From the NCBI RefSeq assembly GCF_019740355.2, contig NZ_CP091819.1, positions 2,976,001 through 3,040,000 of the forward strand: 64,000 nt of DNA, read 5' to 3'. Under the pieces are notes generated by a model, which was not told the DNA's origin, ran no database searches, and worked only from the letters and a program-made list of their open reading frames with translations. A program made the position numbers and the translations under genes. The DNA comes from Paracrocinitomix mangrovi (GTDB taxonomy: Bacteria > Bacteroidota > Bacteroidia > Flavobacteriales_D > Crocinitomicaceae). Each line of letters starts with the position of its first letter. The stretch's first letter is position 1. Below, piece by piece: positions 54,445 through 62,366 of the stretch.

Positions 54445-56211
54445 ATGAGGGTTTCGTTTATTTTATTTTTAGTGTTTGCTACTAGCACTTATGGCCAAAC
54501 TGTTGAGTGGCTTGTTTCTGCTGGTGGTATAAAATCTGATAAAGGTTGCGAAATTGTTGTTGATCAGGATGGGTATATCTATGAAACCGGATATTACAAT
54601 GAAGAAGCCAATTTTGGACCATATAATACCGGCTTTTCTTATCCTCATTCAAAAGAAGCTTATGTAGCTAAACTAGATCCAAATGGTAATTATTTGTGGG
54701 TAAAACATGGCCTTAATTATTATGATGATAGAGGGTTAGGCTTGGATGTAGATCCCTTTGGAAACGTTTATGTAACAGGAACTTGTTGGGGAGGATTAGT
54801 CTGGGGAAGTTTAAATGTTTACAACACTTCATCTTATACTGATCAAATTTTTGTTGTGAAGATGGATTCTGACGGAAATGAAATCTGGATGAAAAACGCA
54901 GGGGTAAATGAACCTTCGTATCCTTATAATGATGATCATGGCCAAGATTTAGTTTGCGATAGTAATGGTAATATTTATGTAACAGGATTTTTATCTAATA
55001 ATGATCCTACAGATCATTTGGCCACCTTTGATGCAATAACAGTTCCGGTTGCTGCACAAGATTCGGTTGCTTTTATAGCCAAATTATCAAATGATGGAGT
55101 ATGGCAATGGGTGGAAGTTTTTGACGGAATCTATGCGCACAGAGACAATGCTATTGCTTTGGATGATGATGAGAATGTTTATGTAACAGGAAGTTTTGTA
55201 GATGATTCTCAGTTTGGAACACAAACCATTACATCTTATGGTAATCAGGACATTTACGTAGTAAAATATGATAGTAACGGTAATTTTCAATGGGTAACTC
55301 AGGCAGGCTCAGTAAAATCTGATCGTGGAAATGATATCTGTTATGGATTTGATGGATACATGTATGTAACTGGAGAATTTAGAGATGTTTGTTCATGGGG
55401 AACAGCTACAACATTAGATAATAATGGAGGTCCTAAAGGAAGAGACATTTTTGTGGCCAAAATCAGTAAGGATGGTGAATGGAAATGGGCAAATATGGCC
55501 GGTTCTAAAAAAGGCTCAGACAAGGGAATTGGAATAATTGCCAATGGTGACGGTAATATTTTTGTGTCAGGTCAATTCAGTGCTGAAGCCAATTTTGATT
55601 CTTTGATTGTTGATTCGGATGGTGATAGCGTAGATGTTTTTGTTGCAGCTATAGATACAACTGGTGCATGGCGGTGGGTAGTTGCAGGAGGAGGTCCCGG
55701 CTTTGACAGAGGATTAGGAATTGATGTAGATACTTCATGTAATGTTTATGTCACAGGTTGGTATACCAATAATATGGATATGCAAAATGATGCTATTACA
55801 GCTGATGGAGCAGATGACAAAGCCATATTTACACTTAAAATTTCTGATGCCTGTTTTGGATATCCTCCACCTGAAGAAGAACCACCTCCAACTGATACTA
55901 CTGTAGTTATAGTAGATTCAGGTCCTTCAGACCCTTGCATTTTAACCTCAGCCAATGTGATTACGCCAAACAATGATGGCAGCAATGATGAAATTTATTT
56001 CACCAGTCCTTGTGATAAAATTGTAGGAATAGTCATTCTGAATCGTTGGGGAAGAACAGTTTATTCGTCTGATGATTCAACTCAACCTTGGAAAGGGATT
56101 TCCAATGATGGAGATTTGGTTCCGGAGGGAGTATATTTTTGGAAAGTCCATGTCAAAAATGAAGACGGTTCGGATACCTTTAAACATGGTTCTATTACTT
56201 TGATTTACTAA
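54445..56211 (+). CDS. Beta-propeller (SBBP-type) T9SS surface protein
   Basis: A 588-residue protein with a signal peptide (1-17, ending STYGQ) and about seven propeller-like repeats of 60-65 residues with DxxGNIYVTGxF and AKxDxxGxWxW cores (about 20-470; DPFGNVYVTGT, DSNGNIYVTGF, DDDENVYVTGSF). A Pro-rich acidic linker (PPPEEEPPPTDTT) follows, then a type B sorting domain (TPNNDGSNDEIYF, LNRWGRTVYSS, PEGVYFWKVHV). It is probably a secreted surface protein of unknown binding target. It is monocistronic. Confidence 0.9.
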   Translation: MRVSFILFLVFATSTYGQTVEWLVSAGGIKSDKGCEIVVDQDGYIYETGYYNEEANFGPYNTGFSYPHSKEAYVAKLDPNGNYLWVKHGLNYYDDRGLGLDVDPFGNVYVTGTCWGGLVWGSLNVYNTSSYTDQIFVVKMDSDGNEIWMKNAGVNEPSYPYNDDHGQDLVCDSNGNIYVTGFLSNNDPTDHLATFDAITVPVAAQDSVAFIAKLSNDGVWQWVEVFDGIYAHRDNAIALDDDENVYVTGSFVDDSQFGTQTITSYGNQDIYVVKYDSNGNFQWVTQAGSVKSDRGNDICYGFDGYMYVTGEFRDVCSWGTATTLDNNGGPKGRDIFVAKISKDGEWKWANMAGSKKGSDKGIGIIANGDGNIFVSGQFSAEANFDSLIVDSDGDSVDVFVAAIDTTGAWRWVVAGGGPGFDRGLGIDVDTSCNVYVTGWYTNNMDMQNDAITADGADDKAIFTLKISDACFGYPPPEEEPPPTDTTVVIVDSGPSDPCILTSANVITPNNDGSNDEIYFTSPCDKIVGIVILNRWGRTVYSSDDSTQPWKGISNDGDLVPEGVYFWKVHVKNEDGSDTFKHGSITLIY

Positions 56212-56311
56212 AATTCAGCTTTTTTTTCTATTCCCTAAACCGAGTTAGATTATGTAGTACCGACTTTGGCCTATTTTTTGTAACTTGCTATGGTACACCA
56301 AATCACGAATT

Positions 56312-57571
56312 ATGAAAAAAACATTACTTTTTTTAGGCCTTGTTGTATTAGCAGCATCCCTAAACTCTTGTAAAAAGTATAAGAATAAAGAAGTTTACGC
56401 AAATGTGCCGGTGTACATGAGTGAAGAAGACTTTAGAAATTCTTTCGCATTTGAAGATCCTCAAACAGTTCAAACAGCTGGAAACATCTTTGTTTACAAT
56501 AATTATGTATTTGTAAATGATGTTGACAGAGGAATTCACATTTTTAACAATACAGATCCTTACAATCCTTATTCAATAGGATTCATGTCTATTATTGGTA
56601 ATACTCAAATTGCTGTAAAAGGTGATGTGTTATACGCCGATAGTTTTATGGATTTAGTGGCAATTGATATTTCAAATATCACTCAACCGGTTCAAATTGA
56701 CAGAATGTTGGATGTATTTGAATACAAGTTTCCAATGATTGATGAGAATTTTCCGGTGGCTAATGTAGACAGAAGCCAAGGTGTTGTGGTTGATTGGAAC
56801 GTTGAAAAAACAAAAGATGTGTCCGGGTTTATGGCCAAGTTCAATGTGTCTGATTGTCCTTCATGTGACCAAACTGAGGTACAAACAAAAATGGCTATTT
56901 CATCTTCTAGCGTTGCGCTGGCAGGTTCAATGAGTAAGTTCGCCATTATCAACGACAATCTTTATGCATTAGATTATACAGACCTTAAGTCATTCAATAT
57001 CACAAATCCTTCAAGTATTACTTTTGGTGGAACTAAAAGAACCTGGAGAGAGCCTGAAACTTTGTTTGCAAGTCAAGAATTTTTGTTTGTGGGTACAACA
57101 ACAGGTATGGTAATTTATGATGCTGCTGCAGATCCAAGTTTCCCTGATTATGTTTCAGAAATTGAACATGTTGAATCATGTGACCCTGTAGTAGTAGATG
57201 GAGATTATGCTTACTTAACTTTGAGAGAAGGAACAGATTGTGGTGGAGATATCAATGAATTACAAGTAATTGACATATCTAACATCAATTTCCCTACTCA
57301 CAAAAAGAGTGTAAGTATGACCAATCCTCATGGGTTAGGAGTTGACAACAACTTACTATTTATTTGTGATGGTGAGGATGGATTAAAAGTATTTGATGCT
57401 TCTAACCCGGTAACAACCGGATTTATGCCGGAGTATCACTTCCCAAATATTAAATCAAATGATATCATATTAAATAACGGTCTTGCTATTATGATCGCAG
57501 ATGATGGTGTATATCAATACGATTACTCAGATCCTGGAAATATCTTTATGACAAGCGTATTTTATTTCTAA
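56312..57571 (+). CDS. LVIVD-repeat lipoprotein
   Basis: A 419-residue protein starting at ATG 56312. It has a lipoprotein signal (LLFLGLVVLAASLNSC, lipidated Cys20) followed by KKYKNKEVY, then beta-propeller repeats of the LVIVD type (FVYNNYVFVNDVDRGIHIFNN, DVLYADSFMDLVAIDISN, LQVIDISN, LFICDGEDGLKVFDASN). Such lipoproteins face the periplasm or the cell surface and their ligands are unknown. A strong terminator follows. Confidence 0.88.
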   Translation: MKKTLLFLGLVVLAASLNSCKKYKNKEVYANVPVYMSEEDFRNSFAFEDPQTVQTAGNIFVYNNYVFVNDVDRGIHIFNNTDPYNPYSIGFMSIIGNTQIAVKGDVLYADSFMDLVAIDISNITQPVQIDRMLDVFEYKFPMIDENFPVANVDRSQGVVVDWNVEKTKDVSGFMAKFNVSDCPSCDQTEVQTKMAISSSSVALAGSMSKFAIINDNLYALDYTDLKSFNITNPSSITFGGTKRTWREPETLFASQEFLFVGTTTGMVIYDAAADPSFPDYVSEIEHVESCDPVVVDGDYAYLTLREGTDCGGDINELQVIDISNINFPTHKKSVSMTNPHGLGVDNNLLFICDGEDGLKVFDASNPVTTGFMPEYHFPNIKSNDIILNNGLAIMIADDGVYQYDYSDPGNIFMTSVFYF

Positions 57572-57599
57572 GATTAGATTTTAAAATGTTGAAATACAC

Positions 57600-57637
57600 A
57601 AGAGGTTGTAGCTGGTCTGCAACCTCTTATTTTTTTA
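57600..57637 (+). terminator. Intrinsic terminator
   Basis: A 12-bp stem, AAGAGGTTGTAG (57600-57611) with CTGCAACCTCTT (57617-57628), has one wobble, a 5-base loop and seven T residues after it. Confidence 0.93.
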
Positions 57638-57677
57638 TGTACTTATCTCAGATGCTATCTCCATTAGCTAAATATGT

Positions 57678-57685
57678 TATTTTTG
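57678..57685 (+). promoter_or_regulatory. Candidate -7 promoter element of yicC-gmk-nadD-hemJ operon
   Basis: TATTTTTG matches TAnnTTTG, 15 bp before the ATG at 57701. No -33 TTG is seen at standard spacing. Confidence 0.42.
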
Positions 57686-57700
57686 TTCAAAGAATTCTCT

Positions 57701-58573
57701 ATGATTCAATCAATGACAGGTTTCGGAAAAGCTTCTGGAACATTCTCTAATAAAAAAATCACCATTGAGATTAGATCTCTCAACAGTAAAAACCTGGACG
57801 TATTCGTCAGAATGCCTACTGTTTATAAAGAAAAGGAAATTGAGCTTAGAAAGTATCTAGGAGATCAATTAGACAGAGGTAAAATAGAATGCAACTTTGT
57901 TATCGAGTCTCACGGAGAAGAAAAGTCATACTCTATCAATAAAGAATTGGCAGGTAGATATTATGCAGAAATTGTTGACCTGGCCGGATTTCTTGAACTC
58001 AATACGGATGATGTATTGAACACAATTCTTAAAATGCCGGATATTATTGTTTCAGATGTTGATGAGGTAAACGAAGAAGAATGGACTTTTATCATGAAAC
58101 TGGTAAAAGAAGCAGTTGATCACCATAAGAACTTCAGAATTCACGAAGGTGAAGCTTTACATCAAGAGTTTAAAACAAGAATCGAAAATATCAAGGCTGC
58201 TTTTGCCCAAATTCCTCAATACGAAAAAGAGAGAATAGAAGACATTAAAAACAGAATTGAAAGCAATTTAGAAGAGTTTGTTGGTGGGGCAAAGGTAGAT
58301 AAAAACAGATTTGAGCAAGAATTGATTTACTACATTGAAAAAATTGATATTGCTGAAGAAAAACAACGTTTGGCTAAGCACCTGGATTACTTTTTAGAAA
58401 TCATGGATCAGCCAATTTCTCAAGGAAAAAAATTAGGATTCATCTCTCAGGAAATAGGTAGAGAAATAAATACCCTGGGATCAAAATCTTACCACTCAGA
58501 AATGCAAAAATTGGTGGTAGATATGAAAGATGAATTAGAAAAAATTAAAGAGCAGGTTTTAAATACCCTCTAA
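57701..58573 (+). CDS. yicC: YicC family endoribonuclease
   Basis: A 290-residue protein starting at ATG 57701 with the invariant N terminus MIQSMTGFGKASG, IEIRSLNSKNLDVFVRMP, a helical middle and the conserved C-terminal region QPISQGKKLGFISQEIGREINTLGSKS with DMKDELEKIKEQVLN. YicC proteins are metal-dependent RNases that affect small RNA stability. It leads a tight operon with gmk (18 bp), nadD (1 bp) and hemJ (4-bp overlap). Confidence 0.95.
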   Translation: MIQSMTGFGKASGTFSNKKITIEIRSLNSKNLDVFVRMPTVYKEKEIELRKYLGDQLDRGKIECNFVIESHGEEKSYSINKELAGRYYAEIVDLAGFLELNTDDVLNTILKMPDIIVSDVDEVNEEEWTFIMKLVKEAVDHHKNFRIHEGEALHQEFKTRIENIKAAFAQIPQYEKERIEDIKNRIESNLEEFVGGAKVDKNRFEQELIYYIEKIDIAEEKQRLAKHLDYFLEIMDQPISQGKKLGFISQEIGREINTLGSKSYHSEMQKLVVDMKDELEKIKEQVLNTL

Positions 58574-58591
58574 AATTTACCATACAATAAG

Positions 58592-59188
58592 ATGTCAGAT
58601 TACGAAGTGAAAGACTTTCCCATCACGGGTAAATGTATTATTTTCTCGGCGCCATCCGGAGCAGGAAAAACTACCCTTGTTCACTACCTTTTAAGAAATG
58701 TAGATGATCTTGAATTTTCTGTTTCAGCAGCAAGTAGAAAACCAAGAGGCAGAGAAGAAAACGGGATAGATTATCACTTTATGTCTTCAGAACAGTTTGA
58801 GCAAAAAATCAAAGAGAATGAATTCATTGAATGGGAAGAAGTATATGAAGGAATGTACTACGGAACATTAAAATCAGAGATTAAAAGAGCCTGGGACAAT
58901 AATAAAGTAGTTGTGTTTGATGTAGATGCAGAAGGAGGAATTAATCTTAAAAAGATTTTTGGTAAAAATGCCCTCTCAGTTTTTATTAAACCACCTTCTC
59001 TTTTTGTTTTGGAACAAAGATTAAGAGATAGAAGAACAGAAACTGAAGAAAGTATTCAAAAGAGATTAAAGAAGGCAAATCAGGAATTGGAAAAGGCAGA
59101 TCAATTTGATTATGTTTTGCTCAATGATAATCTTGAAAATGCCTGTTTTGAAGCCAAGGAGATGGTGACAAATTTCATCAATAATTAA
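58592..59188 (+). CDS. gmk: Guanylate kinase
   Basis: A 198-residue enzyme phosphorylating GMP to GDP with ATP. P-loop SAPSGAGKTT (residues 19-28), SAASRKPRGREENGIDYHF in the GMP-binding region, EWEEVYEGMYYGT, VVFDVDAEGGINLK and FIKPPS, LRDRRTETEES are intact. Gene order yicC-gmk is widespread in bacteria. Confidence 0.97.
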   Translation: MSDYEVKDFPITGKCIIFSAPSGAGKTTLVHYLLRNVDDLEFSVSAASRKPRGREENGIDYHFMSSEQFEQKIKENEFIEWEEVYEGMYYGTLKSEIKRAWDNNKVVVFDVDAEGGINLKKIFGKNALSVFIKPPSLFVLEQRLRDRRTETEESIQKRLKKANQELEKADQFDYVLLNDNLENACFEAKEMVTNFINN

Positions 59189-59189
59189 A

Positions 59190-59795
59190 ATGAAAAATGT
59201 AGGATTATTTTTCGGATCATTTAACCCGGTACATGTTGGTCACTTGATATTGGCCAATCATATTGTTGATACAACAAACATGGATGAGGTTTGGATGGTT
59301 GTTTCGCCTCATAATCCGCATAAATCTAAGAGCAATTTATTGGCAGATCATCACAGACTGGCATTAGTAAATATTGCGGTTGAAGACAATTATAAACTCA
59401 AAGCTTCCAATATTGAGTTTGATTTGCCAAAACCATCATACACCGTATTTACACTTCAGGTTCTAAAAGAAAAATATCCGGATTCAAAGTTCACTTTGAT
59501 AATGGGAGAAGATAATTTGCGAACACTTCATAAGTGGAAAAATTACGAGTACATTATAGAAAATCATCAGATTTTAGTTTATCCAAGAGTGCTTACAATA
59601 CTAGAAGCAGCTAATGAAGACAAATCAGAGAATGATTTCGAAAAACATGATAATGTTATCTTGTTAGAAGATGTACCTTTGATGAAAATATCTTCAAGTT
59701 TTATTAGAAATGCCATCAAAAATGGACAAGACGTAAGGTATTTGTTGACTGAAAAAGTCTATCATTATTTGGACGAAATGAATTTTTATAAGTGA
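59190..59795 (+). CDS. nadD: Nicotinate-nucleotide adenylyltransferase
   Basis: A 201-residue nucleotidyltransferase adenylating nicotinate mononucleotide in NAD synthesis. VGLFFGSFNPVHVGHLILA (with the HxGH motif, His15-His18), VVSPHNPHK, FTLIMGEDNL and the C-terminal ISSSFIRNAIKNG are intact. It lies 1 bp after gmk and overlaps hemJ by 4 bp. It is 49 kb from the NAD operon; whether it also accepts NMN, and so could serve a NadV-based salvage, is unknown. Confidence 0.95.
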   Translation: MKNVGLFFGSFNPVHVGHLILANHIVDTTNMDEVWMVVSPHNPHKSKSNLLADHHRLALVNIAVEDNYKLKASNIEFDLPKPSYTVFTLQVLKEKYPDSKFTLIMGEDNLRTLHKWKNYEYIIENHQILVYPRVLTILEAANEDKSENDFEKHDNVILLEDVPLMKISSSFIRNAIKNGQDVRYLLTEKVYHYLDEMNFYK

Positions 59796-60337
59796 ATACC
59801 TATCTACTCATAAAATCACTACACCTCATCTTTGTGGTATCCTGGTTTGCCGGATTGTTTTATGCAGTGCGTATTTTCGTGTATCATGCAGAAGCGGGAT
59901 TAAAAGATGAACCTGAAAAATCTATCCTCCAAAAACAGTATAAACTAATGTCTAAAAGAGTGTGGTCAATAATTGCCTGGCCCGCCATGATTTTAGCTGT
60001 TGGTTTTGGAACCTGGATGCTTATTGATAATCCCGGACTACTAAAGTTGCCTTTTATGCATGCTAAGTTGGCATTCGTGGCCGGATTAATCGTCTATCAC
60101 TTTCTTTGTTTCAAGTTTCACAAGGATCAACAAAAAAATAATGACAAAAAATCAGGGAACTTTTATCGTATGTGGAACGAAGTAGCAACCCTTTTCTTAG
60201 TGGCTATTGTGTTTATTATTATCATGCGTAGCGAAGTAGACTGGATTTACGGCACAGTTGGTTTTGTCCTGTTTGGTGTGGCTTTGATGATGGCCGTAAA
60301 AATCTATAAAAGAGCCAGAGAAAAATCTCAGAATTAG
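59792..60337 (+). CDS. hemJ: Protoporphyrinogen oxidase HemJ (CopD-like membrane protein)
   Basis: A 181-residue protein with four transmembrane segments and the HemJ signature: KSLHLIFVVSWFAGLFYAVRIFVYH (His11 and the Arg in the first helix), SKRVWSIIAWPAM, PFMHAKLAFVAG and YRMWNEVATLFLVAIVF. It oxidises protoporphyrinogen IX in organisms lacking HemG/HemY. It starts with GTG overlapping the nadD stop. hemA-C-D are 16 kb away, so heme genes are scattered. Confidence 0.88.
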   Translation: MNTYLLIKSLHLIFVVSWFAGLFYAVRIFVYHAEAGLKDEPEKSILQKQYKLMSKRVWSIIAWPAMILAVGFGTWMLIDNPGLLKLPFMHAKLAFVAGLIVYHFLCFKFHKDQQKNNDKKSGNFYRMWNEVATLFLVAIVFIIIMRSEVDWIYGTVGFVLFGVALMMAVKIYKRAREKSQN

Positions 60338-60409
60338 TCAATTTCTGTTAACTACTCATCCAAACACGTTAAATACTCATTCTCACAATTTTATCCTAGG
60401 GGTAACGCA

Positions 60410-60417
60410 TAAGTTTG
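60410..60417 (+). promoter_or_regulatory. Candidate -7 promoter element
   Basis: TAAGTTTG matches TAnnTTTG, 27 bp before the ATG at 60445. It argues that the in-frame TTG at 60415 is not the true start. Confidence 0.45.
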
Positions 60418-60444
60418 AAGCATAAACAATTAAAAATTAATGCT

Positions 60445-61569
60445 ATGAGATTATTATGTGTTATCGCAATCTCCGTTTTAACCGTAGCTTCAACAAGTGC
60501 CTATGGTCAAGGATGGAAAGATAAAATTGGGCTTACCACTCAGAAAAAAGGTAAAGTATATGCCAAAGATCTGTCTGAAGAAGATGTGGATCAATTGGTT
60601 TATCACAAAAGAAAAACTGATGAAGGAATTGTCAGTGAATATCAAAAAGCCAACTTAAACAAAATAGTTTTTTCAAGTAAAAAATTAGCTCCATCTGAGG
60701 TGAATGGGGACAATGTTAAAACTAAATTCTCTATCAATGATCCGGTTTATTTTAACATTATGTTACCACAGGCTTTGACTAATTATATTATTTATCCTCA
60801 AGATGAAAATGGTAATTTTCTAGACGATTATTGTTATGACTATTCGTTTAAAAAGTGGTATCCCGGTGATGGCAGAGGTGCTTACAATACTGATACAGGC
60901 TTGCCGGTAAGAAATATCCATGGTTCAACTCAAATTGAATTTTATCTTGATGGTGAATTGTACAATTGTCCAATTAGTTTGAGAGGAGTAAATACTAGTA
61001 GCACTCAAACAATTTATAGTGATTGGATTTTTGATGATCCTTCAAAGCATGATCCACAACCTGATTGGGTAGATCTGGTACAAAACCTTTCAGAAGGTGA
61101 GCATGAAGTTAAATTGATAGTGTATGCAAAAACTAATGGAGGGCAGGATGTAAAAAGCACTAAAGAACCTATTGCAGAAGGGTCTTTTACTTTGGTTCGT
61201 AATCCCGGTGAGTCATTCACTCCTAAATTTGACATGAAATGGGCAGATTACAAAAGAGGGATGAATGATGGTGATTTGAACTCAAAAATTTTAAAAGAAA
61301 TTCAAAGGTTCGGTGCGGCAAGCAAATACAAAGAAGAGTTTCAGGCAATTAAAGTGAGTAGCGACAGATGGACAATTACCAGAAATGCATTAACAGGAAT
61401 TCCAATTGATAGATCAATAGTTGTGTATTGTAAAGCCAAATGGCCTGATGGATTTTGCAAGGTTCAAAGATTTTTATTCAAACAAGATTACAATGGCTCT
61501 GGATTTGGCGAAATTTATTGCGCCGGAGTTTATTGGAATAGTGCTCCTAAGGCTATAGATTGCGATTAA
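60445..61569 (+). CDS. Secreted protein of unknown function
   Basis: A 374-residue protein starting at ATG 60445 with a signal peptide (1-22, ending SAYGQ). The mature part is soluble and alternates charged and aromatic stretches (DLSEEDVDQLVYHKRKTD, INDPVYFNIMLPQALTNYII, LSEGEHEVKLIVYAK), with four Cys. It has no sorting domain, lipobox or transmembrane segment, so it should be periplasmic. No family is recognised. The strand-rich middle with a DGELYNCPISLRG segment suggests a beta-sandwich. A terminator follows. Confidence 0.7.
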   Translation: MRLLCVIAISVLTVASTSAYGQGWKDKIGLTTQKKGKVYAKDLSEEDVDQLVYHKRKTDEGIVSEYQKANLNKIVFSSKKLAPSEVNGDNVKTKFSINDPVYFNIMLPQALTNYIIYPQDENGNFLDDYCYDYSFKKWYPGDGRGAYNTDTGLPVRNIHGSTQIEFYLDGELYNCPISLRGVNTSSTQTIYSDWIFDDPSKHDPQPDWVDLVQNLSEGEHEVKLIVYAKTNGGQDVKSTKEPIAEGSFTLVRNPGESFTPKFDMKWADYKRGMNDGDLNSKILKEIQRFGAASKYKEEFQAIKVSSDRWTITRNALTGIPIDRSIVVYCKAKWPDGFCKVQRFLFKQDYNGSGFGEIYCAGVYWNSAPKAIDCD

Positions 61570-61586
61570 ATATATAGTAATCATGT

Positions 61587-61612
61587 AAGGCGGGTGATCT
61601 TTCACCTGCCTT
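61587..61612 (+). terminator. Terminator-like hairpin
   Basis: AAGGCGGGTGA (61587-61597) pairs with TCACCTGCCTT (61602-61612) with one wobble. The following tract (GCTATTTT) is moderately T-rich. It separates the secreted protein from the convergent response regulator, whose stop is 2 bp away. Confidence 0.75.
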
Positions 61613-61613
61613 G

Positions 61614-62366
61614 CTATTTTATGTAGTTGAGTAATTCTTGTTTCCTTGATCTTGATACACTTACTATCGCACCATCTTCCATGATAAGATGTCCACCATC
61701 ACCTTTCACGTATTTCTTTACATAGTTTAAGTTGACCAAATGTGAATTATGCACCCTGAAAAAAGTATCCTGACTTAATAATTCTTCAATGTCTTTCAGT
61801 GTTTTGGAAATAACCAGTTTGTTGTTGCTTTTCAAAAATACTGTTGTGTAATTACTTTCAGATTCACAACGTACAATATCATTAGTGTCCACAAATTCTA
61901 ATCCCTCCATGGTAGGAAACACCACGCGATTTGACAACTTGTTTTGTTGAATTTGTTGCAGCAAATGTTCAATTGGATCAACGCTTTTTTGTCCCTCTTG
62001 TTTTTTCTCAATCGCTTTTTGAACTGCTATTTTAAGCTCATCCTTGTCTACAGGTTTTATTAAATAATCTAATGCACTTACTTTAATAGCTTTTACTGCA
62101 AATTGATCATGGGCCGTAGTAAAAATAACTTCAAATGATCTGTCAGAAAGTTTTCCAAGTAAATCAAAACCTGTCATTCCGGGCATATCAATGTCTAAAA
62201 ACAATAGATCCGGAGCGTATTTTTGAATGGCCTCAATTCCCTTTTCAGGTGAGTCACAGCTTTCAATTATCTCCACTTCGGGGCAGGCTTTTTCAAGATG
62301 CCAGCTCAAGGTTTCAATACAATGAAGTTCATCATCTACTATGATAGCACGTAATTTATTCATCAA
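61614..62366 (-). CDS. LytTR-family response regulator
   Basis: A 250-residue regulator with an N-terminal receiver domain (IIVDDE, phospho-acceptor Asp58 in LFLDIDMPGM, TTAHDQ, KPVDKDEL) and a C-terminal LytTR DNA-binding domain (about 145-250; FVDTNDIVRCESESNYTTVFL, FFRVHNSHLVNLNYVK). It overlaps the kinase gene by 11 bp and is its cognate partner. Targets are unknown. Confidence 0.95.
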   Translation of the reverse strand: MMNKLRAIIVDDELHCIETLSWHLEKACPEVEIIESCDSPEKGIEAIQKYAPDLLFLDIDMPGMTGFDLLGKLSDRSFEVIFTTAHDQFAVKAIKVSALDYLIKPVDKDELKIAVQKAIEKKQEGQKSVDPIEHLLQQIQQNKLSNRVVFPTMEGLEFVDTNDIVRCESESNYTTVFLKSNNKLVISKTLKDIEELLSQDTFFRVHNSHLVNLNYVKKYVKGDGGHLIMEDGAIVSVSRSRKQELLNYIK